A DNA stretch of 64,000 nucleotides from Maricurvus nonylphenolicus (GCF_042854845.1 NZ_AP031498.1:2976001-3040000); one strand, 5' to 3'. Shown: positions 26,797-36,456, counted from the first letter of the stretch. The notes: generated by a model from the sequence alone, not told the origin. Translations and numbers: made by a program.

Positions 26797-27780
26797 ATGT
26801 CAGTTGCTCAGACAGACCTAACTACCCATCAAGCCAATCTCCATGCCTTACGTCAGTGGCTACAACAACAGATCGTAGGTCAGGAACATCTGGTCGAATG
26901 TCTGCTAATGGCACTTCTTGCCGACGGCCATTTATTGGTTGAAGGCGCCCCAGGACTGGCCAAAACCAAGGCCATCAAAACCCTCTCTGACGGCATTGAA
27001 GGCGACTTCCATCGCATCCAATTTACCCCTGATTTGCTGCCGTCAGATGTCACCGGTACTGACATCTATCGGCCGGAAAATGGAACCTTTGAATTTCAGC
27101 CAGGCCCGATCTTCCATAATCTGGTACTGGCCGATGAAATTAACCGTGCGCCCGCCAAGGTTCAGTCCGCCCTGCTGGAAGCCATGGCCGAGCGTCAGAT
27201 CAGTGTTGGGCGTAATACCTACCCATTACCTGAGCTGTTTTTGGTGATGGCGACACAAAACCCGATTGAGCAGGAGGGTACCTACCCCTTACCCGAGGCA
27301 CAGCTCGACCGTTTCTTAATGCACGTCAATGTTAAGTATCCACGTGCCGAAGCCGAAAAGCAGATTCTTCAACTGGTTCGTAACGAAGCCGCTCATGTAG
27401 AGTCTGCACCGCCTCAACCTATCAGTCAGCAAGCCTTGCTGGAGATGCGCCAGGCTGCCTTGGGCATCCATATGGCCCCCGCGGTTGAAGACTATATTGT
27501 GCAATTAACCGTCGCCTCCCGCGATCCCGGTCAATATGACGCCAACCTGGCTAAATGGATCGAGTTCGGCGTCAGTCCCCGCGGCACTATCGCCCTGGAT
27601 CGCTGTGCCCGAGTACACGCCTGGTTAAACGGCAAGGATTTTGTCAGCCCAGATGATGTCCAGGCCGTCTTGCCCAATGTCTATCGCCATCGTTTATTAC
27701 TTAGCTTTGAAGCGGAAGCCAGTGGCGTAACAGCCGATCAGGTAATTGAAACCTTAATTGCCAAGGTACCTGTGGCTTAA
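26797..27780 (+). CDS. MoxR family AAA+ ATPase
   Basis: 327 aa. Walker A is GAPGLAKT at residues 50-57, Walker B is LVLADEINRAP at 109-119, and sensor-1 is in MATQNPIEQEGTYPLPEAQLDRF. MoxR ATPases act as chaperones that insert cofactors or remodel partner complexes containing von Willebrand A (VWA) proteins. It is the first gene of a six-gene operon with DUF58, DUF4381 and Bat proteins, with stop/start overlaps throughout. In bacteria with this operon it has been linked to oxidative or envelope stress tolerance. Confidence 0.95.
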   Translation: MSVAQTDLTTHQANLHALRQWLQQQIVGQEHLVECLLMALLADGHLLVEGAPGLAKTKAIKTLSDGIEGDFHRIQFTPDLLPSDVTGTDIYRPENGTFEFQPGPIFHNLVLADEINRAPAKVQSALLEAMAERQISVGRNTYPLPELFLVMATQNPIEQEGTYPLPEAQLDRFLMHVNVKYPRAEAEKQILQLVRNEAAHVESAPPQPISQQALLEMRQAALGIHMAPAVEDYIVQLTVASRDPGQYDANLAKWIEFGVSPRGTIALDRCARVHAWLNGKDFVSPDDVQAVLPNVYRHRLLLSFEAEASGVTADQVIETLIAKVPVA

Positions 27781-28757
27781 TGCCGACAAGCGCTATGTCC
27801 ACAACTACAACGGCAACAGAACAACTCCAGGCGCTAAGAGCGCCAACTGGCCCCTATGTCGACTTGGAAGCCATGATCCAGCTGCGTTTCTGCGCTCAGG
27901 ATCTGGATTTGAGCGCCCGTAAACTCAGCCAGTCTTTACAGGCAGGTCAAACCCGCACGCGCTTTCGCGGCCGTGGTATGGAGTTTGAGGAAGTTCGCCA
28001 CTATCAGGCCGGTGACGATATTCGCTCAATCGACTGGCGAGTAACGGCACGCACTCAAGTGCCCCACACCAAACTCTACCGTGAAGAGCGTGAACGCCCG
28101 GTGCTGGTTGTAACAGATCAGCGTCCAGCGATGTTTTTTGGCAGCCAGACGTGCTTTAAATCGGTTACCGCCTGTTATTGCGCGGCATTAATCGCCTGGG
28201 CTGCCCTTAAAAACAATGACCGTATTGGCGGTCTAATTTTTAATGATGTGAACGAACAGGATTTACGTCCCAAGCGCAGTCGCCACAGCCTACTTGCGCT
28301 GTTACGTGGATTGCATGAATTTAATCAGGGACTACAGTCTCCGCTTGCAGAAAAAGCGGCTCAGCCTTTATCACAACGCCTGAGCGATCTGCGCCGTATT
28401 GCCAAACCCGGTAGCGCCCTGTTTATTATCAGCGACTTTCACGATCTCGATGAAGACTGCCGTGAACAGCTCTACCAGCTGAGTCGGCACTGCGAAATCA
28501 CCTTATTGCCGATTCATGACCCTTTGGAGGCGACTTTACCGACTAACAAGCTATTAACGGTTAGCGATGGCGTACAACGTAAACAAATTGATAGCAGCAA
28601 CTCGCAAGCACGTTATCAAGCACATTTTCAGCAGCAACAAAAGAACCTTAAACATCTGAGCGGCCAACTGGGGTTAGGGCTACTGCCTGTATCAACTACT
28701 GACAACCCTATTACCTTATTACAACAGCAACTGGGGGCCAGAGCATGCCGCCGTTAA
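27780..28757 (+). CDS. DUF58 domain protein
   Basis: 325 aa. The DUF58 core VRHYQAGDDIRSIDWRVTART, then KLYREERERPVLVVTDQR, is intact; the C-terminal half has a VWA-like fold. DUF58 proteins are regular partners of MoxR ATPases and may be the adaptor between it and the membrane Bat proteins; their activity is not known. The ATG overlaps the moxR stop codon by one base (TAATG), showing translational coupling. A second in-frame ATG lies five codons on. Confidence 0.93.
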   Translation: MPTSAMSTTTTATEQLQALRAPTGPYVDLEAMIQLRFCAQDLDLSARKLSQSLQAGQTRTRFRGRGMEFEEVRHYQAGDDIRSIDWRVTARTQVPHTKLYREERERPVLVVTDQRPAMFFGSQTCFKSVTACYCAALIAWAALKNNDRIGGLIFNDVNEQDLRPKRSRHSLLALLRGLHEFNQGLQSPLAEKAAQPLSQRLSDLRRIAKPGSALFIISDFHDLDEDCREQLYQLSRHCEITLLPIHDPLEATLPTNKLLTVSDGVQRKQIDSSNSQARYQAHFQQQQKNLKHLSGQLGLGLLPVSTTDNPITLLQQQLGARACRR

Positions 28758-29266
28758 ATACCCAGATGCCGCAACAACAAGACCCCCTCGCCCAGCTAAA
28801 AGACATCCATTTACCGGATGCCATCAGCGCATGGCCACCGGCACCGGGCTGGTGGATACTTGCCGCTATTTTGGTAGCGTTTGTGATTTGGGGGGGCATA
28901 TGGTTTGCGCAACAGAAAAAAATAAATCGTTATCGCCAGCAAGCCTTGCAAGAGTTACAACAACTGAACTATCAGGATAATCCTTTAACCGATATTAACG
29001 CCCTGCTAAAACGTGTTGCCATGGTCGCCTATCCCGACCATCAGGTTGCCTCTCTTAACGGCGACCAGTGGGTTAATTTTTTACATTCAAGCTGTCCTCA
29101 ACTTTCTGCAGATACGTTTACGCTATTAGCGCAAGGCCCCTATCAAGACCCTAGCAAGCTTTCAGCTGCAGATATTGATACCCTGAAGACCCGTTGCACC
29201 ACATGGATCAAGATGCACAGCGCACAAGCCATCCAACAGGCAAATTCAATAGCGGAGGCCGCATAA
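28745..29266 (+). CDS. DUF4381 domain membrane protein
   Basis: 173 aa. A single membrane helix (WWILAAILVAFVIWGGIWFA, about residues 35-54) follows a short Pro-rich N-terminus containing AWPPAPGWW, the DUF4381 signature. The rest is a cytoplasmic helical domain of about 115 residues. The gene overlaps the DUF58 gene by 13 bp. It is a constant member of gammaproteobacterial moxR-bat operons and is thought to be a structural component of the membrane complex. Confidence 0.9.
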   Translation: MPPLNTQMPQQQDPLAQLKDIHLPDAISAWPPAPGWWILAAILVAFVIWGGIWFAQQKKINRYRQQALQELQQLNYQDNPLTDINALLKRVAMVAYPDHQVASLNGDQWVNFLHSSCPQLSADTFTLLAQGPYQDPSKLSAADIDTLKTRCTTWIKMHSAQAIQQANSIAEAA

Positions 29267-30298
29267 ATGCTAACGCTGGAATTTTTATGGATTTTTGCCC
29301 TTCTGCCCCTGCCTTTGATAATCCGTTTTTTATGGCCAACGGCCGCCCGCCAGGACGCCGCCCTGCTGGTACCATTTTTTAATGACCTGCAACATATCGA
29401 TTCACCGCAAACCTCTCGTATCGACAGCAGTCGCATTAACCTTGGGCTGCTGTGGCTGATATGGGCTCTACTCTTATTGGCTTGCGCCCGACCCACATGG
29501 ATTGGTGAGCCGATTAATCTGCCTGCCAGTGGCCGTGACTTGCTGTTAGCCGTGGATATCTCCGGCAGTATGGAAACGGCTGATATGAATTGGAATGGCG
29601 AGATGGCTGATCGCCTGACAACGGTTAAAGCTGTCGTCGGTGATTTTGTCGAACGCCGCCAAAGTGATCGCCTGGGCTTAGTGCTGTTTGGCAGTAACGC
29701 CTACCTGCAAGCCCCGCTGACTTTTGACCGCCAAACCGTTAAACAGCTTTTACACGAAGCGCAATTGGGTTTTGCCGGCGAAAAAACAGCGATTGGCGAC
29801 GCCATAGGCTTGTCAGTAAAACGCCTGCGTGATCGCCCGGAAGACAGCCGCGTACTGATTCTTCTTACTGACGGTGCCAATACCTCAGGCCAGGTTGAGC
29901 CATTGCAAGCCGCTAGCTTGGCTGCACAGGCCAAGGTAAAGATTTACACCATTGGTATCGGTGCTGACGAAATGCATCGCCCCGGGTTATTTGGCTCCAG
30001 TTTTGGCAGCCGTAAAATCAATCCGTCTCGAGATCTGGATGAGGCAACCTTAACATCCATTGCCCAGCAAACCGGAGGTCGCTACTTCCGTGCGCGCAGC
30101 CCACAGGACTTGGCAGAGATTTATGTGGAACTTGATCGTTTAGAGCCTATCGAGCAGGAAGCGGAAGTTTTTCGCCCCAGTAAATCTCTCTACCACTGGC
30201 CACTAGGGGTGGCTTTACTATTAAGTGTGTTGATGGCGCTATTACCACCCCTACTGCAAAGTGCTCAGCGCTTAAGTCGTACGCAGGAGAATGCCTGA
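29267..30298 (+). CDS. batA: VWA domain membrane protein, BatA-like
   Basis: 343 aa. Two N-terminal hydrophobic segments (about residues 4-23 and 60-76) and one near the C-terminus (about 310-330) frame a VWA domain with a complete metal-ion adhesion site: DISGS at 97-101, the middle Thr region, and LLTDGANTSG. The VWA domain is probably periplasmic. It starts directly at the stop codon of the preceding gene and overlaps the next start by one base. Confidence 0.92.
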   Translation: MLTLEFLWIFALLPLPLIIRFLWPTAARQDAALLVPFFNDLQHIDSPQTSRIDSSRINLGLLWLIWALLLLACARPTWIGEPINLPASGRDLLLAVDISGSMETADMNWNGEMADRLTTVKAVVGDFVERRQSDRLGLVLFGSNAYLQAPLTFDRQTVKQLLHEAQLGFAGEKTAIGDAIGLSVKRLRDRPEDSRVLILLTDGANTSGQVEPLQAASLAAQAKVKIYTIGIGADEMHRPGLFGSSFGSRKINPSRDLDEATLTSIAQQTGGRYFRARSPQDLAEIYVELDRLEPIEQEAEVFRPSKSLYHWPLGVALLLSVLMALLPPLLQSAQRLSRTQENA

Positions 30299-32244
30299 TG
30301 GATAGCCAAGAACTTTTAACTATCTGGCAGGAATTCCAATGGCTGCGCCCTTTCTGGTTACTGGGAATCCCAATCAGCTTGCTGGCTATTGCTCTGCTTT
30401 GGCGCGGTCAACAAAGACGTGGTAACTGGAAGCAGATCATAGCCCCCGAACTGCTGCCACACTTGCTGGAAGGCAAACTGCAAAAACAACAAAAACTACC
30501 TTTGATTGGCTTACTGGCAGGCTGGATACTTACCTGCCTGGCATTGGCCGGCCCCACCTGGGAAAAAATTCCGCAGCCTATCCATAAAACCGAAAGTGCG
30601 CTGGTTGTTTTGCTCGATCTGTCACCGTCCATGCATGCTGAAGATTTAAAACCTTCACGGCTGGTGCGAGCCCGCCTCAAACTCATAGACCTGCTAAAAG
30701 AACGCAAAGAAGGCTTAACCGCGTTGATCGCCTACGGCGGCGAGGCACATATCATTACGCCACTTACCGACGACACTCAGACGTTAATCAGCCTTCTGCC
30801 CGCATTAAGTCCGGATATAATGCCTCTGCAAGGCAGTAACACCGAAATGGCTGTTGAGTTGGGGTTGCAGCTGTTAGCCGATGCGGGATTACAACGCGGC
30901 GAGCTACTGTTAATTACCGATGGGGTTGAGCAGCCTGCGGTTAAAAGCATTAGCAACACATTAACCTCGGCCTATCGCTTATCCGTGCTGGGTGTAGGTA
31001 CCGATGCTGGGGCTCCTATTCCCATCCGTCAAGGCGGTTTTGCGAAACAGGATGGTGCCATTGTCGTCGCCAAACTCGTTAGCCGTAACTTGAAATCACT
31101 TGCCCAGGACAACGGCGGTATCTTTCGTCTATTGAGTGCAACCGATACAGATCTCAGCGCACTTACTGCTCAACCGGATATGATGGATAAGCGCACCCGT
31201 GAACTAGAACGGCAGTTTGATATCTGGTTTGAACGCGGCCCATACCTCGCCCTATTTCTTCTACCCTTTGTTGCCTTTGCCTTCCGTCGCGGCTGGGCAG
31301 CTGCCATGGCAGTTGTGATGTTTAGCGCGGGCACCTTAACACCACAAACCAGCTACGCCTTTGGTTGGGACGATCTGTGGCAACGTAAAGATCAACAGGG
31401 ACAAAAACTGCTCGAACAAGAACAGCCCCAGGCAGCTGCCGAAGCCTTTGAAGATAGCCAATGGAAAGCCTCAGCTCATTACAAAAACGGCGACTACAAT
31501 AAAGCCGCAGAACTCTACGGTCAGGAAGACAGTGCCAAAGCGCACTATAACCGCGGTAATGCCCTGGCCAAACAACAACAATTTGATCAAGCCATTGAAG
31601 CTTACAAACAAGCCCTGCAATTGGATCCAGAGCATCCGGATGCACAAACCAACAAAGAACTGGTTGAACAGTTAAAACAGCAGCAAGAGCAACAACAAAA
31701 CCAACAGGGTCAAGGCCAGAACCAGGATCAAAATCAGCAAAACCAGGATCAACAAGATCAGGGCCAGCAGGGACAGAACCAAGAAAGCCAAGACCAAAAA
31801 AACAAGCAAAATCAGCAGGGCCAAGATCAACAGAACCAAGGTCAGCAACAGTCTTCAAACGATCAAAAGCAAGAAAACCAACAGCAAGACAATCAATCGC
31901 AACAGCAAAATGGTCAAACTGATCAGCAGCGAGAACAGACTCAGCAACAGAAACAACAAGCTAACGAATCACAACAAGACAAGACCGAGCAACAACAAGG
32001 CCAACAACCTCAGGAGACAACCCCTGCAGAGGAACAACAGGCAAACGAACAACAAATGGCCGCTCAGGAAACGGGCGAGCAAAGCGAATCGGATCAGGCC
32101 CTTGAGCAATGGTTACGTAAAGTCCCTGACGATCCTAGCGGTCTAATGAAGCGCAAGCTGCAATATCAGCACAACTTGCGCCGTAAGCAATACCGAGCGG
32201 GCACTTGGGAGCCCCCCGAGAACGAAGCCAATAAAAGATGGTAA
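30298..32244 (+). CDS. BatB-BatC fusion: VWA domain, TPR repeats and Gln-rich tail
   Basis: 648 aa. Two N-terminal membrane segments are followed by a VWA domain with DLSPS (107-111) and LLITDGVEQP. Another hydrophobic region lies at about 310-345. TPR repeats follow (about 390-458, with NRGNALAKQQQFDQAIEAY). After these comes a Gln/Asn/Asp-rich low-complexity stretch of about 140 residues and a charged tail with RKLQYQHNLRRKQYR. In Leptospira and Bacteroides BatB and BatC are separate proteins; the fused form occurs in gammaproteobacteria. It is the scaffold-like member of the operon. Confidence 0.9.
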   Translation: MDSQELLTIWQEFQWLRPFWLLGIPISLLAIALLWRGQQRRGNWKQIIAPELLPHLLEGKLQKQQKLPLIGLLAGWILTCLALAGPTWEKIPQPIHKTESALVVLLDLSPSMHAEDLKPSRLVRARLKLIDLLKERKEGLTALIAYGGEAHIITPLTDDTQTLISLLPALSPDIMPLQGSNTEMAVELGLQLLADAGLQRGELLLITDGVEQPAVKSISNTLTSAYRLSVLGVGTDAGAPIPIRQGGFAKQDGAIVVAKLVSRNLKSLAQDNGGIFRLLSATDTDLSALTAQPDMMDKRTRELERQFDIWFERGPYLALFLLPFVAFAFRRGWAAAMAVVMFSAGTLTPQTSYAFGWDDLWQRKDQQGQKLLEQEQPQAAAEAFEDSQWKASAHYKNGDYNKAAELYGQEDSAKAHYNRGNALAKQQQFDQAIEAYKQALQLDPEHPDAQTNKELVEQLKQQQEQQQNQQGQGQNQDQNQQNQDQQDQGQQGQNQESQDQKNKQNQQGQDQQNQGQQQSSNDQKQENQQQDNQSQQQNGQTDQQREQTQQQKQQANESQQDKTEQQQGQQPQETTPAEEQQANEQQMAAQETGEQSESDQALEQWLRKVPDDPSGLMKRKLQYQHNLRRKQYRAGTWEPPENEANKRW

Positions 32245-33956
32245 TGATGGTAATGACAAGAATCTGCAAACTGACCGTTATCAGCACCCTGCTGATGCTT
32301 TTCAGTGTCCAGGCATATGCAGCCACGCTGTCTGCACAGGTAGACAGAAACAAGATTACAGAAGAAGAAACCCTTAACCTACAGGTTCGCTACAACGAAC
32401 AGGTAGCCTTCGGCAAACCTGACTTTGACATACTGAAAAATGATTTCGACATTCTCAGTAATTCCCAGAGCAACCAATACCGCAGCATAAATGGCCAGGT
32501 AGAATCCTATACCCAGTGGCGACTAATGCTCGCGCCTAAACGTACCGGTAAGCTGCAAATCCCGGCACTGAGTTTTAAAGGTGTAAGCAGCCAGGCTATT
32601 AATGTAGAAGTGCTATCGGCGGGATCCGGTAGTAGCACAGCAAGTAGCGACAAACCCGTATTTATCGATAGCAGCATCGATAAAAAACAACTGTTTGTGC
32701 AGGAGCAACTGCTCTATACCGTGCGCTTAATCACCTCGGTTAATCTGCAAGGTCTGAATGCCGATGAGCTTAAAATTCCCGGCGCGGTTGTAAAACAAGT
32801 CGGTGAAAACCAATACCAGCGCCGTATTAACGGCCGCAACCACCTGGTGGTTGAAAGTGTGTATGCCATCTTCCCGCAAAGCAGTGGTGAGCTGACGATT
32901 CCACGGTTAAATTACACCGTCACACTGGAAGATATGCGCCAGGACCCCTTTGGTCGCGATCCGTTCTTTAAGCGCGGTGGCAAACGCTTGCGCTTACATG
33001 CACCTGAGAAAATTATTCCCGTTATGCCACAACCAGACAACTATCCTGCTGCCACTTGGTTACCTGCCAGTAATTTGAGCCTGGAACAAAGCTGGAGCAC
33101 AGCCCCTGATCAATTTACCGTGGGTGAACCGATTACCCGTACTATCACCCTAACGGCCAAAGGACTTAGCGCTGCCCAACTGCCTCCTCTGACCATCACA
33201 GAACAAAGCGGCATTAAGTACTACCCGGATCAACCGCAAACGGAAGATAGCGTTAGCAATACGGGCATTACAGGTATCAGAACCGAAAGTTATGCGATTG
33301 TTCCCACTCGCCCAGGCAACTTTACCCTTCCAGCCGTAGTGGTGAGTTGGTGGGATACCGAAGCCAACCGTATTCGTGAAGTGAGCCTGCCGGTACAAAC
33401 CATACAAGTTGCTCCGGCTGACGGGCAGACAGCTATTCAACCTGCGCAACCTGAGCAAATCGACATCTCCAATGAAAGCCGCCAGATATCAACCTCAACC
33501 ACTAACCTTTGGCTAAGTGTTGCGGTTGCATCCATTATTCTGAACATTGCGCTGGCAGGCCTATTATTTTGGCGCTGGAACACATCAGCTCCCGCACCGG
33601 TAACAGCTCAAGCCAGTAAACCCAATAGCAACGAAAAACAGGCCTTTAATGCCTTCAAAGCCAGCTGTAAAGGCCAACAGCCACAACCCGTGCGTCAGGC
33701 ACTGATTGTCTGGGCACAGCAGTTTTGGCAAGAACCGGGGCTAAGTAGCCTTAATCAGATTATTGGGTTAAGTGACTCTGGGACGCTGCAAAGTGCTATT
33801 GCTGAGCTGGATGCAGCGCTTTACCAGAACGATGAAGTGCAGGCATGGAATGCGAATAATTTGTTACAGGCGGTGGAGCTGGAAAGAAAGCGGAATATGC
33901 AGCAACGCAATGGTAAGAAACAGGCAGATGATGCATTGCCCGAGCTATACAACTAA
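32238..33956 (+). CDS. batD: BatD family oxygen-tolerance protein
   Basis: 572 aa. A signal peptide (KLTVISTLLMLFSVQAYA, then AT) precedes a long periplasmic region of beta-rich repeats. A C-terminal membrane helix (LWLSVAVASIILNIALAGLLF, about residues 424-445) and a cytoplasmic tail of about 110 residues follow. This is the normal BatD layout. The 5' end overlaps the previous gene by 7 bp. Three ATGs in a row (ATGGTAATGATGGTAATG) leave the start ambiguous between 32238, 32244, 32247 and 32253. It is the last gene of the operon. Confidence 0.9.
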   Translation: MVMMVMTRICKLTVISTLLMLFSVQAYAATLSAQVDRNKITEEETLNLQVRYNEQVAFGKPDFDILKNDFDILSNSQSNQYRSINGQVESYTQWRLMLAPKRTGKLQIPALSFKGVSSQAINVEVLSAGSGSSTASSDKPVFIDSSIDKKQLFVQEQLLYTVRLITSVNLQGLNADELKIPGAVVKQVGENQYQRRINGRNHLVVESVYAIFPQSSGELTIPRLNYTVTLEDMRQDPFGRDPFFKRGGKRLRLHAPEKIIPVMPQPDNYPAATWLPASNLSLEQSWSTAPDQFTVGEPITRTITLTAKGLSAAQLPPLTITEQSGIKYYPDQPQTEDSVSNTGITGIRTESYAIVPTRPGNFTLPAVVVSWWDTEANRIREVSLPVQTIQVAPADGQTAIQPAQPEQIDISNESRQISTSTTNLWLSVAVASIILNIALAGLLFWRWNTSAPAPVTAQASKPNSNEKQAFNAFKASCKGQQPQPVRQALIVWAQQFWQEPGLSSLNQIIGLSDSGTLQSAIAELDAALYQNDEVQAWNANNLLQAVELERKRNMQQRNGKKQADDALPELYN

Positions 33957-33978
33957 CGCTATGCCCGTAGTTAGCTCT

Positions 33979-34013
33979 AAGACACTGGATACCCGCCTAC
34001 GCGGGTATGACAT
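33979..34013. repeat. REP-like palindromic repeat, single copy
   Basis: AAGACACTGGAT is followed by ACCCGCCTACGCGGGTATGAC. The palindrome ATACCCGC/GCGGGTAT forms a stem. It shares the frame CTGGATnCCCGCnTnCGCGGGnATG with the pair at 43487-43640, so it is a diverged member of the same dispersed family. Confidence 0.7.
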
Positions 34014-34049
34014 TAATTTATTTTTGAGTAAATTAAGAGAGAGTCGTGC

Positions 34050-34724
34050 TTAAAAAGTGACATTGGCATTAAATGCCACGGAACGCCTTTCGCCCTCACC
34101 GGCAAAGGCTTCCACGCCGTGCAGCAGCCAACCTGGGAAGATATAAAGGTCCCCCACCTCAGGCTTCACACTCATCAACGATTTGTTAAACGCCTGCTTA
34201 CCGCCAGTCATAAAATTCAAATAACCGGCTTTTCGCCCGCCAATATAATTACGGGTTTGTTCACAGGCTTCGCTCTCATTTAGCTCTGGTACTTTTAAGT
34301 AAAATACGCCAGAAATATCCGTGGAGTGGAAATGCATAGGACTCGGCGTATTGGCATACTGACTAACCGCCCAAAGGGTCTCATACTCTAGCGACTTTAC
34401 CTTTTGCCCTTCGGTTTCTTCGGCATAGCCCATTATATGCTGGGCCAGAATATAACCCAGTGATGCGTCACCACCGGCAGACACAAGACTATCGGGTAAT
34501 ATCACTTCCCTACCAGATTGAAGACTCTCATTGCGAGAAAACTCCGCATCAACTTGGCTATTTAACTGTTCGATTAATGTGTCACTCAAGCGGGCCTTAG
34601 CTATCTGAGGACCAAAGGGTGAATAAAAATCCTGAGCAAATTTCCCTCCCTGGGATTTGATTGCCAGAGGTTCAGCCTCGTATTTCTTCAGTGCACGCTG
34701 GGAGTTATCGATAATGACAGCCAT
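34050..34724 (-). CDS. Putative 2OG-Fe(II) oxygenase
   Basis: 224 aa from the ATG at 34724. The pattern MHFHSTDISGVFYLKVPE, then GDLYIFPGWLLHGVEAFAGEGERRSVAFN, matches the double-stranded beta-helix family TIGR02466: metal-binding histidines, a distal His in the FPxWLxH block, and the Arg that binds 2-oxoglutarate. It probably hydroxylates a protein or small molecule; the substrate is unknown. The ATG follows directly after the T-run of a strong terminator hairpin and has no normal Shine-Dalgarno. Either expression depends on readthrough from the acyl-CoA dehydrogenase gene, or the true start differs. Confidence 0.8.
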   Translation of the reverse strand: MAVIIDNSQRALKKYEAEPLAIKSQGGKFAQDFYSPFGPQIAKARLSDTLIEQLNSQVDAEFSRNESLQSGREVILPDSLVSAGGDASLGYILAQHIMGYAEETEGQKVKSLEYETLWAVSQYANTPSPMHFHSTDISGVFYLKVPELNESEACEQTRNYIGGRKAGYLNFMTGGKQAFNKSLMSVKPEVGDLYIFPGWLLHGVEAFAGEGERRSVAFNANVTF

Positions 34725-34725
34725 A

Positions 34726-34755
34726 AAAAAGCCCACAGGTAATTGTGGGCTTTTT
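34726..34755. terminator. Terminator after acyl-CoA dehydrogenase, abutting next start codon
   Basis: AAAAAGCCCACA (34726-34737) and TGTGGGCTTTTT (34744-34755) form a 12-bp stem with a 6-nt loop. On the minus strand the stem ends in TTTTTT, with the ATG of the oxygenase gene immediately after it. It is symmetrical and could work in both directions. Confidence 0.85.
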
Positions 34756-34782
34756 ATATCACGCCAAAACGAAGCAATCCAC

Positions 34783-36456
34783 TTATAGCTTTGGCATCGC
34801 TCGATCGATAATCGCCTTGCAATCAACACCTTCTGGCAAGGTGCCATAGACCCAACCAGCATTATCCGCAGTTAGGCGCGAAGCACAGAACCCTTCAGCT
34901 ACTGCGGCATCGCCAAATTGCAACAACAGGCTTCCCTGCAGCGCCAGGGCCATTTTTTCTACAACGCGACGTGCGCGGTACTCAAGCGTAGAAAGGTCGG
35001 CAAAATCCGCCTGCAAGCTCTCAACAAACGCATCCAAGCGTGCATCCTTACCCTGGACTTTGCCCACCTCTTGCATAAAGGCATCCAGGGAGCCCGGCGT
35101 GCGCTGAATAGCACGAATCATATCCAGGCACTGCACATTACCACTACCTTCCCAGATGGCATTTACCGGTGCCTCGCGATACAGGCGCGGGAAAATACTC
35201 TCTTCCATCACACCACTGCCACCGATACACTCCATCGCCTCGTAAGCGTGACCCGGAGTGCGTTTACAAATCCAGTACTTACCCACGGCGGTGCCAATAC
35301 GCATTAACAACTGCTCGTGCTCATCCTGCTGGTTATCGAGCGACCGTGCCATGCGCATACTCAGCATCAGCGCGGCTTCACTTTCAATGGCTAAATCCGC
35401 CAGTACATTCTGCATCAACGGTTTCTCGATCAAGCGATCACCAAAGGCTTCGCGTTGCGCACAGTGGTGCAAAACCTGAGCCAAGCCCTGACGCATAGAC
35501 GCCGACGAGCCCACCATACAATCAAAACGCGTCATGGCCACCATATCGATAATAGTCGGCACACCACGCCCCTCTTCTCCGACCATCCAAGCTAAAGCTC
35601 CACGTAACTCGGTTTCACTGGAGGCGTTAGAAACATTACCCATTTTGTTTTTTAAACGCTGTATTTGCAGCGGATTCTTGCTGCCGTCCGGACGCCAGCG
35701 TGGCAACAGGAAGCAAGACAAACCGCCGGGCGCTTGCGCCAATACCAGGAAGGCATCACACATGGGCGCCGAAACGAAATATTTATGGCCCACTAACTCA
35801 TAAGCTTGGCCTGGGCCACCCTCACCTACAGGGACTGCGCGCGTAGAATTGCGTCGCACATCGGAGCCGCCCTGCTTTTCGGTCATGGCCATACCGATGG
35901 TCAAACCATTTTTTTCCTCGTGTGAGACATTACGAAAATCATATTCGCGAGCCATGATCTTTGGCGCCCACTGCTCATAGAGTTCGGGCTGGTGCTTCAG
36001 CGCGGGAATCGCGGCCATGGTCATGGTAATCGGACAGCCGTGACCGGCTTCATCTTGCGACATCATATAAGACTTGGCCGCACGGGCCACATGGGCGCCA
36101 GGCTTGGGGTCTGTCCAGGGGGAGGAATGCAGGCCATGCTCAATCGATTTCTGCATAAAACGGTGATACGCAGGATGGAAATTCACTTCGTCTTTACGGC
36201 GACCATAACGATCGTGAGTGTGTAGCTCAGGTTTGTTCTGGTTGGCCTGATGGCCCAATTCAATCCACTCAGCCGAACCCAAATCCTGCCCCAGCGCCGT
36301 TAAATCCTCGGTATCCCAATACCCGCCTTCGCGCTTTACCGCCTCCGTCAGAGCGGTATCGGACAAGTACAGGTTGTAGTTTTCCAGCGGGTAGGACTGG
36401 TTTTCAATCTCGTGGGTTTCAGCCCAATAGGCTGTAGATGGCTTAAATTCGGACAT
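34783..36456 (-). CDS. AidB-like acyl-CoA dehydrogenase
   Basis: 557 aa from the ATG at 36456, selected by GGAGGAG 4 bp upstream. The length and motifs (SQDEAGHGCPITMTMAAIPAL, MAMTEKQGGSDVRRN, YEAMECIGGSGVMEE) place it with the AidB/isovaleryl-CoA-dehydrogenase-like flavoproteins, which have an extra C-terminal domain. It could oxidise a branched acyl-CoA; E. coli AidB instead binds DNA during alkylation stress, and no ada or alkB gene is nearby. A 12-bp palindrome (CCGTACGTACGG, 36466-36477) overlaps the ribosome binding site region. It is divergent from the TetR regulator, whose operators lie between. Confidence 0.9.
   Translation of the reverse strand: MSEFKPSTAYWAETHEIENQSYPLENYNLYLSDTALTEAVKREGGYWDTEDLTALGQDLGSAEWIELGHQANQNKPELHTHDRYGRRKDEVNFHPAYHRFMQKSIEHGLHSSPWTDPKPGAHVARAAKSYMMSQDEAGHGCPITMTMAAIPALKHQPELYEQWAPKIMAREYDFRNVSHEEKNGLTIGMAMTEKQGGSDVRRNSTRAVPVGEGGPGQAYELVGHKYFVSAPMCDAFLVLAQAPGGLSCFLLPRWRPDGSKNPLQIQRLKNKMGNVSNASSETELRGALAWMVGEEGRGVPTIIDMVAMTRFDCMVGSSASMRQGLAQVLHHCAQREAFGDRLIEKPLMQNVLADLAIESEAALMLSMRMARSLDNQQDEHEQLLMRIGTAVGKYWICKRTPGHAYEAMECIGGSGVMEESIFPRLYREAPVNAIWEGSGNVQCLDMIRAIQRTPGSLDAFMQEVGKVQGKDARLDAFVESLQADFADLSTLEYRARRVVEKMALALQGSLLLQFGDAAVAEGFCASRLTADNAGWVYGTLPEGVDCKAIIDRAMPKL

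Noticed and set aside
31322..31858. 178-codon minus-strand frame opposite the Gln-rich region
   Set aside because: It is the reverse reading of CAA/CAG and AAC/GAT codons, giving an artificial Val/Leu/Gly/Asp-rich product.
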